64,000 nucleotides of DNA from JADGQN01 sp035315185. GTDB lineage: Bacteria > Desulfobacterota > Syntrophorhabdia > Syntrophorhabdales > WCHB1-27. The notes beneath the pieces are model-generated. The model did no database searches. It was not told the origin of the DNA and was given only the letters and a program-made list of their open reading frames with translations. The stretch spans positions 1 to 64,000 of the forward strand of contig DATFYE010000145.1 in assembly GCA_035315185.1 (NCBI GenBank), in the 5' to 3' direction. The position numbers and the translations under genes are program-made. Shown here one piece after another: positions 34,461 to 43,073 of this stretch (positions are counted from its first letter, which is position 1; each line of letters starts with the position of its first letter).

Positions 34461-35765
34461 ATGGGGCTTCATAGAATGAGCATGGTCTTGTTGCAAGCTC
34501 TCACAGTAACATGCTTTTGCTCCCCCGCATTCGCAGAACCGCTCTCTCTTGCTGAGGGGCTGAAACTTGTCACGGCGGAGAACCGGTTGGTAAGGATACG
34601 GGAGCAGGAAGAGAAAACTTCTGAGGCCGATACACTGGTGGCCCGTGCAAGGCTTTTGCCCAACGCCTATGGAACGGTTGGCCAGAGTTACCTGAACCAC
34701 CGTCCAACGGTGAGGTTGAGTAATCTTCAGGCACCTACCTCCCAGGACACGTACTATTCGTACAGCGCGGGTGTTCAGCAGCTGCTCTTTGACTTTTGGG
34801 GGACCCTTTCCCAGTATGAAGCGAGTATCGCTCTCCTTGACACCAAGCGGCTGGATACCAAAAGGACAAGGAACATCGTTGCGCTTGATTTTGCGTCGCT
34901 CTATTTCGACGCTCTGGAATCGGAAAAGCTGATCGCAGTCGCAGAAAAGGAGAAGGAGAGCCTAGAGGGCCACCTGCAGGTTGCCCGAGACCTGTATCGG
35001 TCAGGCGTGATAACCAAGAACGACCTTCTGCAGGCGGAGGTGAAACTGTCTGACGCTAAACAGAAGCTGCTCACAGCGCAGAACCTCAGAAGGATTAACG
35101 GTGCGAGAATCAATACCATGCTGGCCCGTCCGACCTCCGCGCCTGTTGAGCTTATCGAGCCTGCCCCAGCCGTTTGGGAGGCGATTTCTCTTGAAGTCGC
35201 GGCTGATACGGCTGAGAAGGACAGGCCCGAAGTGCAGATGGTTGACACCACGCTCAAGGGGCTGGGGTTCGAGGAAACGGCGCGCAAATCGGAGTACTAC
35301 CCGAGGTTTACTGCGCAGGGCGGGTATAACTATATGGAGAATCAGTATCAGGTATATGAGGGCATCTGGTCCCTCAATTTCCTCATGAGTATCAATTTCT
35401 TCAGCGGGGCCAGCACCAAGGCCGAGTTGGACAAGATCAAGTCTCGCAGGATGACGTTGCTGATCCAGAGGAAAAAGCTCGTGGAGGATATCCGGCTGGA
35501 GCTCGAAAAGTATTACCTCGATCTTGCAAACGCAAAGGAACGGATTGTCGTTACCAAGAGTGCGATCGCACAGTCTGAAGAGAATCTCAGGATCAATAAA
35601 GTCAGATATGCTGAAGGCGTCGGACTGGCATTGGATGTTACAGACGCCATTGCTCTGCAGGCCCTGGCAGAAACCAACTATTACAGGTCATTGTATGATT
35701 ACTGCCGGTCGGAAGCTGGTTACATTTACGCAGTTGGAAAAGAATTGAGGGAAGCTTACCAATGA
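34461..35765 (+). CDS. TolC-family outer-membrane efflux protein
   Basis: A 434-residue protein. Signal peptide ending in SPAFAEPLS, then two TolC-type coiled-coil halves (SLAEGLKLVTAENRLVRIRE and the second near residue 260, VEDIRLELEKYYLDLANAKER). It would form the outer-membrane channel of the EmrAB-like pump encoded next. The ATG at 34461 follows GGAGAAGGG; an upstream in-frame start at 34374 is less likely. Its stop overlaps the next ATG by 4 bp. Confidence 0.88.
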   Translation: MGLHRMSMVLLQALTVTCFCSPAFAEPLSLAEGLKLVTAENRLVRIREQEEKTSEADTLVARARLLPNAYGTVGQSYLNHRPTVRLSNLQAPTSQDTYYSYSAGVQQLLFDFWGTLSQYEASIALLDTKRLDTKRTRNIVALDFASLYFDALESEKLIAVAEKEKESLEGHLQVARDLYRSGVITKNDLLQAEVKLSDAKQKLLTAQNLRRINGARINTMLARPTSAPVELIEPAPAVWEAISLEVAADTAEKDRPEVQMVDTTLKGLGFEETARKSEYYPRFTAQGGYNYMENQYQVYEGIWSLNFLMSINFFSGASTKAELDKIKSRRMTLLIQRKKLVEDIRLELEKYYLDLANAKERIVVTKSAIAQSEENLRINKVRYAEGVGLALDVTDAIALQALAETNYYRSLYDYCRSEAGYIYAVGKELREAYQ

Positions 35766-36850
35766 TGGAGAAAGTCGAAAATTTCCGCAATCACAGAAAA
35801 AAGTTGTTTATTGTCGTGGGCCTTATTATCGTGGGGGGCATTGTATCGGTGTTGCTCTACTGGAACTACAAGGCGACTCATATCAGCACCGATGATGCCT
35901 TTGTTGAGGGCAGAATTCACAGCATTGCCTCGAAGGTTGCAGGCACGGTAAAAAAAGTCAATGTGCAGGATAATCAGTATATCAAGGCAGGTGAGACGCT
36001 GCTGGAGCTTGACAGCATCGATTTTGACGTCCGCGTCAATGAGGCATCTACTTCGCTTGATGCAGAGCGGCTGAAATTGAACGAGCAGGAGAGCAAGGCG
36101 GTGAAGGCTCAAAAACAGATGGTTGAGATGGAGGCCCAGCTGAAAGCGACAAAGGCTGATCTAGCGGCAGAGGAAGCAAACCTTCAGCAGGCCAAAATGG
36201 ATCTCAGCCGCTACGAAGGGCTGTACAAGCAGGATGCTGTCTCCAAGGAGAGGTACGAGCGGGTAACGACGGGTTTCAAGGTGAATGAAGCCCAGCTCGA
36301 GGCGGCACGAGCGCGGGTGAAGCGGGCAGAGGCTGCCATGGCCACGCAGGCAGCGCTCGTAAAACAGACGGAAAGCGCTGTGTCTACCCAGAAGGCCAAG
36401 ATCAAGAACAAGGAGGCCATGCTTGCCCAGGCAGACCTGAATAGAACCTACACGAAAATCAATGCGCCGGCGGACGGGTACGTAACAAAAAAATCGGTCG
36501 AGGTGGGTAATCAGGTAAGCATAGGTATGCCCCTTCTCGCTGTTGTTCCGCTAGATGACATCTGGATCGTCGCAAACTACAAAGAAACCCAGCTCAAAAA
36601 GGTAAAGCGAGGTCAGAAAGTCTTGATAGAAGCGGACATGTATGGCGGTAGACGGTTCAAGGGGATCGTGGACAGTATTATGGCCGGAACCGGAACCATC
36701 TTCTCCCTCTTTCCCCCTGAGAATGCAACGGGTAATTACGTGAAGGTGGTTCAGCGCATACCAGTCAAGATAACGCTTGACAAAGAGTCCAACCGGGACC
36801 ACGTCCTGCGGGTCGGCATGTCCGTCGTGCCAACCATAATCGTAGAGTAA
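35762..36850 (+). CDS. emrA: EmrA/HlyD-family membrane fusion protein
   Basis: A 362-residue periplasmic adaptor anchored by one N-terminal helix (LFIVVGLIIVGGIVSVLLYW, residues 15-34). Lipoyl half-motifs flank a long coiled coil: ISTDDAFVEGRIHSIASKVA at the front and INAPADGYVTKKSVEVGNQV at the back. Between them is about 120 residues of Ala/Glu/Lys-rich coiled coil. It links the TolC channel to the EmrB-type transporter. Confidence 0.9.
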   Translation: MMEKVENFRNHRKKLFIVVGLIIVGGIVSVLLYWNYKATHISTDDAFVEGRIHSIASKVAGTVKKVNVQDNQYIKAGETLLELDSIDFDVRVNEASTSLDAERLKLNEQESKAVKAQKQMVEMEAQLKATKADLAAEEANLQQAKMDLSRYEGLYKQDAVSKERYERVTTGFKVNEAQLEAARARVKRAEAAMATQAALVKQTESAVSTQKAKIKNKEAMLAQADLNRTYTKINAPADGYVTKKSVEVGNQVSIGMPLLAVVPLDDIWIVANYKETQLKKVKRGQKVLIEADMYGGRRFKGIVDSIMAGTGTIFSLFPPENATGNYVKVVQRIPVKITLDKESNRDHVLRVGMSVVPTIIVE

Positions 36851-36851
36851 A

Positions 36852-36890
36852 GTGAGCAGTAATCAGTGAGCAGTGAGCAGTAATCGCCAA
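36852..36890. repeat. Heptamer word array after emrA
   Basis: Units AGTGAGC, AGTAATC, AGTGAGC, AGTGAGC and AGTAATC follow the emrA TAA immediately. Same vocabulary as the arrays at 13.6, 47.1 and 51.4 kb. Confidence 0.7.
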
Positions 36891-36933
36891 CTACCAACTG
36901 CCCGAATAATCAATTCACGGAAGGAGCCTTTGT

Positions 36934-37061
36934 GGCGGCAAAGTAAAAAGCTTCAGATGCTAGGCGCGCTCAAGTCCCGGGGAATGGAGGCGTGCCTTGT
37001 GGTACGTCGGAATGACACGGGGCGCAGGCAACGACGCAGATGAACTTTTGACGAAGCCGCC
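36934..37061. repeat. Palindromic element, diverged copy F (128 bp)
   Basis: Termini GGCGGC (36934-36939) and GCCGCC (37056-37061). The interior keeps the family centre GGCGTGCCTTGTGGTACGTCG and the GCGCAGGCAACG arm. It lies between a ribosome-site-like AAGGAG (36921-36926) and the emrB start at 37068. Confidence 0.65.
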
Positions 37062-37067
37062 ATCGTC

Positions 37068-38597
37068 ATGAATAAGTGGATCGTTGCTATCGTGGTCATG
37101 GTCCCCACGCTCATCGAGATCGTGGACATGTCTGTCGTGAACGTGGCCCTCGATCACATCAGGGGCAGCCTGTCTGCGGGCATTGACGAGTCCACGTGGA
37201 CGATAACAACGTACCTCGTCTCCAATGCCATTATCATCCCGATTACGGGGTGGCTCAGCCGCCTATTAGGAAGGAAGGTATACCTTCTTTTCTCCATAAC
37301 CCTGTTTACGGCAAGCTCCCTCCTTTGTGGTCTGGCATGGAATCTGGAAAGCCTCATCGTATTCAGGATTTTCCAGGGACTAGGTGGTGGCGCGCTTCAG
37401 CCGATTTCTCAGTCGATTCTGCTCGAGACGTTTCCGCCTCGACAGCACGGGATAGCGATGGCATTTTTTGGTCTGGGTATTATGTTTGGACCTATTATCG
37501 GCCCTCTCATGGGTGGCTGGATAACCGACAACTGGTCCTGGCACTGGATTTTTTTTATCAATGTTCCCATCGGCGCCCTATCGCTTCTGCTCACCTTCCT
37601 TGTCATAAAAGACCCGCCTTATATGACGCGAATCAGAATGAAAATGGACTACTTCGGTCTTCTCTTTATTGTCGCTGGCCTCGGTTGCCTGCAAGTAGTT
37701 CTCGATAAAGGAGAGCGGGAGGACTGGTTTGCCTCGAACCTTATTATCTGGCTTTCAATAGTCGCTCTGGTCTCGCTTACACTCTTTGTTTTGACGGAAC
37801 TCCGGGCAGAGGCACCGGTGGTGAATTTAAGAATCTTCAGGAATGCCTCGTTTTCAGCAGGAAACACCATCATGTTTTTTGCGTTTTTCATCATGTTTTC
37901 CAGCATCGTGTTGCTGCCGCTCTACCTTCAAACGCTGATGGGCTATACGGCCACGCTTGCCGGCGTTGTTCTTGGTCCAGGTGGTTTTGCGACGGTAATC
38001 GCACTCCTGATCGGCGGCCCACTCGTGACCAAAGTCAACCCGAAGGGCATCCTTCTCTTCGGTATTCTCATGCTCTCATTGTCGGTATATCTGATGTCCG
38101 GGTTCAATCTTCTGGCAAGTTTTGAGGCCATAATGTGGCCCCGTATCCTTCTGGGTTTCGGCATGGGCTTCATCTTCATACCCCTCGTGAACCTGACGCT
38201 TTCCACCGTGCGAAAGGAGGACATGGCAAACGCAACCGCCATATTTAATCTCCTGCGAAACCTCGGCGGTAGCTTTGGTGTGGCGTTCGTGACAACGCTG
38301 CTCGCCCGGCGGGCACAGTTTCATCAGGCACGTCTTGTTGACCACTTGACACCCTTTGACTTACCCTATCAATCCATGCTGCAGAAGGGGCGCGCCCTTT
38401 TAGGCGCTCATGGCCTGGGCGGCACGCTGGCGGATAAAGGCGTTCTTGGCTTGATGTACAAGGACCTCATAAGAGAAGCGACCATGCTCGCTTTCAATGA
38501 TACCTTCTTTCTGTTAGGTATCATGGCCGTCTGCCTTCTCCCAATAGTCTATGTTCTAAGAAGAGGAGCGCAGACTGATCTCGGGCAGGTACACTAA
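37068..38597 (+). CDS. emrB: DHA2-family MFS drug exporter, EmrB-like
   Basis: A 509-residue inner-membrane transporter with 14 predicted helices. Early motif VDMSVVNVALDHIRG (residues 18-32), motif A-like GWLSRLLGRKVYLL, RIFQGLGGGALQPISQSILL and motif C-like GLGIMFGPIIGPLMGGW. It exports hydrophobic compounds by proton antiport together with the EmrA-like and TolC proteins encoded just upstream. The ATG at 37068 has no good ribosome site nearby; the best purine run lies beyond repeat copy F. Confidence 0.9.
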   Translation: MNKWIVAIVVMVPTLIEIVDMSVVNVALDHIRGSLSAGIDESTWTITTYLVSNAIIIPITGWLSRLLGRKVYLLFSITLFTASSLLCGLAWNLESLIVFRIFQGLGGGALQPISQSILLETFPPRQHGIAMAFFGLGIMFGPIIGPLMGGWITDNWSWHWIFFINVPIGALSLLLTFLVIKDPPYMTRIRMKMDYFGLLFIVAGLGCLQVVLDKGEREDWFASNLIIWLSIVALVSLTLFVLTELRAEAPVVNLRIFRNASFSAGNTIMFFAFFIMFSSIVLLPLYLQTLMGYTATLAGVVLGPGGFATVIALLIGGPLVTKVNPKGILLFGILMLSLSVYLMSGFNLLASFEAIMWPRILLGFGMGFIFIPLVNLTLSTVRKEDMANATAIFNLLRNLGGSFGVAFVTTLLARRAQFHQARLVDHLTPFDLPYQSMLQKGRALLGAHGLGGTLADKGVLGLMYKDLIREATMLAFNDTFFLLGIMAVCLLPIVYVLRRGAQTDLGQVH

Positions 38598-38601
38598 TAA
38601 A

Positions 38602-38766
38602 GACAGGTTACGAGTTACGAGTTGCAGGTTCCAGGTTAGAGAGTTAAGAATCGACAGAAAACGGTAAACCGAGACTGGATGGTAAATCTACCTAGCTCAT
38701 GTGGAGCATAGCGTGGGTATCCTGCTGCGTCTTGACTCGTAACTCGTAACGCGAAACCCGTAACGG
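38602..38766. repeat. Heptamer word arrays (GTTACGA) as inverted pair between convergent genes
   Basis: The left array has GTTACGA, GTTACGA, GTTGCAG and GTTCCAG. The right array is its complement. A perfect 16-bp inverted repeat joins 38607-38622 and 38735-38750. It fills the gap between emrB and the convergent YedY-like gene and may be a bidirectional terminator. Confidence 0.7.
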
Positions 38767-38768
38767 TT

Positions 38769-39476
38769 TTAATTCTTTCTCAATCTGTTTTTCAGCACCG
38801 GTGCTTCCGAAGGATAAATGGGGTTTGCCAGCGTCCACCAGCCCGGCTCTCTATTGCTGGTGAACTCGACGCGCGTCACAAACTTGCTGCCCTTGTAAGC
38901 AAGGTCATACGGAGAGACGACGCGCAGAGGAGCGCCATGATCGTGGGAGAGTGGCTTTCCGTTCATGGAAAGGGCAAGTAACCTTTCTTTGTTTGAATCA
39001 AGAAGTTCCTCGATCGAAAAGGACTCGACATAGTGGTCCAGGTTGCCGGCTGGAGAGCTCGTTTTGCCCAGAGAATGAAAAACTACGTATTTTGCCTCAG
39101 GCTTTGCTTTTACCTTTCTTATGATTTCACCAAAACGGAAACCACCCCATTGGATGTCTTTAACAGACCAGCCTTCCACGCAATGGAAATCTGAGGTCTG
39201 ATGGACCTGGGGCAGACTCTTAAGTTCGTTGTAAGACAACTTAAGCGGCTTTTCGACGAGCCCGTCTATCGTCAAAAAATAAGGCTCTTCGCGTTTGCTA
39301 TCTGTCCAGCGGATCAGTCCTGCGCCCGGATCAAAGCGAAACGTATCCGCTTCCACGGTTCTGACCTGCAAGCTCTCGACGAATACTGCCCGCACCCATG
39401 ACGGCAGGGCCACGAGAAAAGCAGCTCCGGCCCATAGCTTCAGGAACAACCTGCGCCTAATACCTGCATTGCTCAT
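38769..39476 (-). CDS. Molybdopterin-dependent oxidoreductase, YedY/MsrP-like, with Tat signal
   Basis: A 235-residue protein of the sulfite-oxidase Moco fold. Start at 39476 gives a twin-arginine type signal (RRRLFLKLWAGAAFLVALPS). The Moco-binding Cys is in FHCVEGWSVKDIQWGG near residue 97. LSHDHGAPLRVVSPYDLAYKG and GWWTLANPIYPS are also typical. YedY relatives reduce methionine sulfoxide or similar substrates in the periplasm. No YedZ-type haem partner lies next to it. Confidence 0.85.
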   Translation of the reverse strand: MSNAGIRRRLFLKLWAGAAFLVALPSWVRAVFVESLQVRTVEADTFRFDPGAGLIRWTDSKREEPYFLTIDGLVEKPLKLSYNELKSLPQVHQTSDFHCVEGWSVKDIQWGGFRFGEIIRKVKAKPEAKYVVFHSLGKTSSPAGNLDHYVESFSIEELLDSNKERLLALSMNGKPLSHDHGAPLRVVSPYDLAYKGSKFVTRVEFTSNREPGWWTLANPIYPSEAPVLKNRLRKN

Positions 39477-39554
39477 GTCCTGAGCCCTCTCCACCCATCT
39501 GCCGCGAGGATAATCTCCCCGCCTCATTGACTGCTCATGCTTACTGCTAACTCT

Positions 39555-39758
39555 TTACTTGCCTACGCTGTACCCCGCTGCCTCGACGGCCGCCTCAAGG
39601 TCTTCCCGCTTAACCGCTGACTCGTCGTACGTGACATTGGCGCTGCCGATTTTCACGTCGAGCCCGGAAATACCGGGAAGGGTCTCGAACGCCTTTTTAA
39701 TGCGCATGACACAGTGTTGACAACTCATACCTTCAATCTTTATGGTTGCTTCCGCCAT
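39555..39758 (-). CDS. CopZ-like heavy-metal-associated domain protein
   Basis: A 67-residue metallochaperone-size protein with the metal motif GMSCQHC at residues 9-15 and the ferredoxin-like fold pattern (beta-alpha-beta ending in EAAVEAAGYSVGK). Likely binds Cu(I) or a similar metal. GGAGGGAGG lies just before the ATG. No P-type ATPase is adjacent. Its stop region merges into an AGTTAGCAGTAAGC word array. Confidence 0.9.
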   Translation of the reverse strand: MAEATIKIEGMSCQHCVMRIKKAFETLPGISGLDVKIGSANVTYDESAVKREDLEAAVEAAGYSVGK

Positions 39759-40075
39759 GATTCCTCCCTCCGAAACAGTGGCCAGTGATCAGTAGCCGGT
39801 CATCAGTGTAACTGCCATCGACTTTCGCGTTTAGTAAAAATCACTATTCGGTATCTTTCCTTAAAGATAAGTTCGACCGAGGTTGTGTGCAAGAGAAACC
39901 AAAAACAGTGTTTAACGTACGGTGCCCAGTGAAAAAGCGCCACTATTCTACCGCTAATGGCCGGCCGTATAACACCGGCCACTGATCACTGATCACTGGT
40001 CACTGGTCACTGTATTTTTGCCGCATTTACAGGCGCTCCTGGAAAAAGGTAGAATAGCTCAGAACGGAGGCATGC
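39759..40075. other. Intergenic region bracketed by word arrays, no gene seen
   Basis: CCAGTGATCAGT (39782-39793) is the perfect complement of ACTGATCACTGG (39988-39999). The right side is a tidy heptamer array (ACTGATC, ACTGATC, ACTGGTC, ACTGGTC). The middle 160 bp has no supported ORF or RNA. Confidence 0.5.
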
Positions 40076-41296
40076 ATGAATTGGATTCTGGTTGTGGTCT
40101 CTCTCGTAGCGGGTTTTGTTCTTGGCCTGGGTGCTGCCTTTTTGCTGCGTATGGTACAGGCGAAAACTGCTCGTGAGCTGGCCAGCGAACTCTTTCGTGA
40201 GAGTGAGGCGCAGCGCAAGGCCAATATAGACGCACTGGTAGAGAATGTGAAGGCCACCTTTGGCAGTTTGTCTCTTGACGCGCTTGGCAAATCAACCGAC
40301 GAATTCCTCAAGCTGGCCCAACAGAAGCTTGAATCGGAGCGTGAGGTGGGGGCCAAGGAGCTCGACGCCAAAAAAGGACTCATCGACCAGCAACTCCAGA
40401 GGATGGCGACCGAGCTGGAGAGCGTGTCGCGACTTGTTACCACACTGGAGAAGGATAGAGTGGAGAAATTCGGAGAGCTGAGCAAGCACTTGAAGCTTGC
40501 CAGCGAGCATACGGCGACCCTGGCGCAGACCACGGCCATGTTGAGAGAGGCCCTTGCCAGCACAAAGGCGAGGGGCCAGTGGGGCGAGCGCATGGCTGAG
40601 GATATTCTTCGGCTGGCCGGTTTCATCGAAAGCGTTAATTACGTGAAACAAAAAACCATTGAGGGCGTGGGATCGAGGCCGGATTTTACGTTTCTCCTGC
40701 CCAAGGACCTGAGACTGAATATGGATGTGAAGTTCCCCCTCGACAATTACGTGAGATTTCTTGAGGCCGCCTCAGACATGGAGAAGACAAAGTTTCGGGG
40801 TGACTTCCTGAAGGACGTCAGGAGCAAGATAAGAGAGGTGACAACACGGGACTACATTAACCCGGAGCAGAATACGATCGATTATGTGCTCCTCTTCATA
40901 CCTAATGAACAGATCTATGCCTTTATTTATGAACAGGACAGTCTGATCCTTGACGATAGTCTGCGAAGCAAGGTGCTTTTTGTCTCACCGCTCACGCTCT
41001 TTGCGGTGCTCGCGATAATCCGGAAAGCAGTGGATTCCTTTGCGCTGGAGCAGACATCTAATGAGATCCTCTCCCTGTTGGGGACTTTTAAGAAGCAGTG
41101 GGATGAGTTCCATAAGAGATTTGAGGTCCTGGGAAAGCGGATTGAAGACGCCCAGAAAGAATACGAGGCGCTGACAACCACGCGCAGGCGGCAACTGGAA
41201 AAGCCACTCAACAGGATAGAGGAGTTGAGGAACCAGCGGGGACTGCCTCCGGCCCTTGCAGGAGACGAGGAAGATACGAAACAGAACGGAGGCTAA
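40076..41296 (+). CDS. rmuC: RmuC-family protein
   Basis: A 406-residue protein with an N-terminal membrane helix (ILVVVSLVAGFVLGLGAAFL), about 110 residues of coiled coil, then the RmuC nuclease-like domain: ARGQWGERMAEDILRLAG near residue 165, GVGSRPDFTFLLP near 200 and MDVKFPLDNYVRF near 218. It is thought to limit recombination at inverted repeats, which is of interest given the many palindromes nearby. GGAGG precedes the start. Confidence 0.9.
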   Translation: MNWILVVVSLVAGFVLGLGAAFLLRMVQAKTARELASELFRESEAQRKANIDALVENVKATFGSLSLDALGKSTDEFLKLAQQKLESEREVGAKELDAKKGLIDQQLQRMATELESVSRLVTTLEKDRVEKFGELSKHLKLASEHTATLAQTTAMLREALASTKARGQWGERMAEDILRLAGFIESVNYVKQKTIEGVGSRPDFTFLLPKDLRLNMDVKFPLDNYVRFLEAASDMEKTKFRGDFLKDVRSKIREVTTRDYINPEQNTIDYVLLFIPNEQIYAFIYEQDSLILDDSLRSKVLFVSPLTLFAVLAIIRKAVDSFALEQTSNEILSLLGTFKKQWDEFHKRFEVLGKRIEDAQKEYEALTTTRRRQLEKPLNRIEELRNQRGLPPALAGDEEDTKQNGG

Positions 41297-41389
41297 GCCC
41301 TTGAAAAGCCGTGCGAAATGGGGCGGCAGCGGCTTGACAAAGCAGCGACGGATCGTTAAGTTATTATAGGGGCGAGCGGGTCCTAGCAG

Positions 41390-42463
41390 GTGAAGTTTGC
41401 CGCAGTTTCAGCGGCCCTATACGGTGATCCTTTGGAAGCGTTGAACGAACGAGAAAACAAGATCCTGGAGCTTATTGTAACTTCCTATATTGTCTCTGCT
41501 GAGCCTGTCGGTTCGAGGACGCTGTCGAAGCTTCTGGGAAACCGGTGGAGCTCTGCGACCATCAGGAACATCATGTCAGACCTGGAAGAGCAAGGCTTCC
41601 TCTCCAAGCCTCACGTGGTGGCTGGAAGGATCCCAACGGGCAAGGCTTTCCGGTACTACGTGAACTGCCTGCTGGTGCCTCGCGGTCTGGGAAAAAACGA
41701 ACTGCTAGTGCTTGATGCGCTCTTCAAGCACCGGTACGCTTACACTGAAGAGGTCATGGAGGATGCATCCCGGGTACTTGCCAGTCTCGGTCAGTACGCG
41801 GGCATCGTGGTTGAGCCCAAGGTGAACACGATGTTCTTTAAGGAGATCGAGTTCGTGAAGCTTTCCGGGCAGAAGGTACTGGTTCTATTCGTGACATCGG
41901 CCGGCATGGTCCATTCAAGGCTGGTGACAACCGAGGAAAACCTGAGCCACGAGCTATTGCAGGGCATGAAGCAGTATATGGATGAACGGTGTGAGGGCAT
42001 GCCTTTTTATGCGCTCAAGCAAGAGATTTATGAGGATATAAGACGCGACAAGGAGGCTTTCAGCGCTTTGATGCGAAAGGTGCTGGATGTTCTTGACACT
42101 ATTGTCGAAAAAGAGGACCATCGGGAAGTCTATATAGAAGGCACTTCCACTATTATCGGTGTGCCTGAATTCTCGGATATCAGGCGCTTGAGAGACCTAT
42201 TCCAGGCTTTTGAGAAGAAGGAAAAACTGCTCGGGCTTCTCGATCGAAGCCTCGAGGATGAAGGGATACATGTCATCATCGGTGCGGAAGCGGGTGTCCC
42301 GGAGATGCGTGATGTGAGTATCATCACGTCCATATATAGAATCGGCTCCAGGAACCGGGGCATACTGGGTGTGATGGGCCCGGTGAGGATGGACTACTCC
42401 AGGATCATCCCGATTGTTGACGAAACCGCGAAAATGGTGACAGAGCTTTTGAGTACGATGTGA
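41390..42463 (+). CDS. hrcA: Heat-inducible transcription repressor HrcA
   Basis: A 357-residue repressor that binds CIRCE operators of groE/dnaK-type operons. The N-terminal winged helix has LNERENKILELIVTSYIVSA, EPVGSRTLSKLLGNRWSSAT and IRNIMSDLEEQGFL then PHVVAGRIPTGKAFR; the C-terminal GILGVMGPVRMDYSRIIPIV is also diagnostic. Starts with GTG; TTG at 41432 is an alternative. No TTAGCACTC-N9-GAGTGCTAA operator was seen upstream. First gene of hrcA-grpE-dnaJ. Confidence 0.95.
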   Translation: MKFAAVSAALYGDPLEALNERENKILELIVTSYIVSAEPVGSRTLSKLLGNRWSSATIRNIMSDLEEQGFLSKPHVVAGRIPTGKAFRYYVNCLLVPRGLGKNELLVLDALFKHRYAYTEEVMEDASRVLASLGQYAGIVVEPKVNTMFFKEIEFVKLSGQKVLVLFVTSAGMVHSRLVTTEENLSHELLQGMKQYMDERCEGMPFYALKQEIYEDIRRDKEAFSALMRKVLDVLDTIVEKEDHREVYIEGTSTIIGVPEFSDIRRLRDLFQAFEKKEKLLGLLDRSLEDEGIHVIIGAEAGVPEMRDVSIITSIYRIGSRNRGILGVMGPVRMDYSRIIPIVDETAKMVTELLSTM

Positions 42464-42471
42464 GGGTTAGC

Positions 42472-43059
42472 ATGGGAGATGATGGAGACGGCAAGAAGAT
42501 AGAAGCAGAAGCTCCGGCTCACGAGGAAAAGGCTGCTGAGGCACATGAGGAGCACAAAAAGAAAAAGAAGAAGGAAGAGATCATAGACGAGTTGAAACAG
42601 AAGGTGGAAGAAAAGGAGAAAGAGCTAGGCGAACTGAGGGAGCGGCTCCTGTATCAGCAGGCTGATTTTGAGAATTTCAAGAAATTGAAAGCCAAAGAGA
42701 AGCAGGAGGTCTTGAAGTTCGGGAACGAAACCCTGGTTAAGGAACTGCTGCCCGTGATCGATAATCTGGAGAGGGCAATCCAGCACGGGTGCAAGGCTGA
42801 AGACTCGAAGGCTATTGTGGAAGGAGTGGAGCTGACCCTGAACAGCTTCCTGAAGGTATTGGAGAAGTTCGGCGTGACAAGGGTAGACGCGCTGGAAAAG
42901 GAATTCGATCCCAACGTTCACGAAGCGGTTGCTCAGGAAGCACGCGCAGATAAGGCTCCCGGAACCGTTGTCACTGAACTTCAGAAGGGCTATATCATGG
43001 ATGGGAGGCTGCTGAGGCCTTCGATGGTCACCGTAGCAAAAAGCTCCGGAGAAGAATAA
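42472..43059 (+). CDS. grpE: Nucleotide exchange factor GrpE
   Basis: A 195-residue co-chaperone that releases ADP from DnaK. An acidic and Lys-rich N-terminus leads into a long coiled coil (LKQKVEEKEKELGELRERLL), then ADFENFKKLKAKEKQEVLKF and LLPVIDNLERAIQHG. The C-terminal beta domain has EFDPNVHEAV and VVTELQKGYIMDGRLLRPSM. The ATG at 42472 is chosen; the upstream GTG at 42460 overlaps the hrcA stop. Confidence 0.95.
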   Translation: MGDDGDGKKIEAEAPAHEEKAAEAHEEHKKKKKKEEIIDELKQKVEEKEKELGELRERLLYQQADFENFKKLKAKEKQEVLKFGNETLVKELLPVIDNLERAIQHGCKAEDSKAIVEGVELTLNSFLKVLEKFGVTRVDALEKEFDPNVHEAVAQEARADKAPGTVVTELQKGYIMDGRLLRPSMVTVAKSSGEE

Positions 43060-43073
43060 GGCATTATAGGAAG

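Noticed and set aside
41297..41389. CIRCE operator and heat-shock sigma promoter before hrcA
   Set aside because: No TTAGCACTC or GAGTGCTAA half-site is present; a TTGACA at 41334 has no well-spaced -10 partner.
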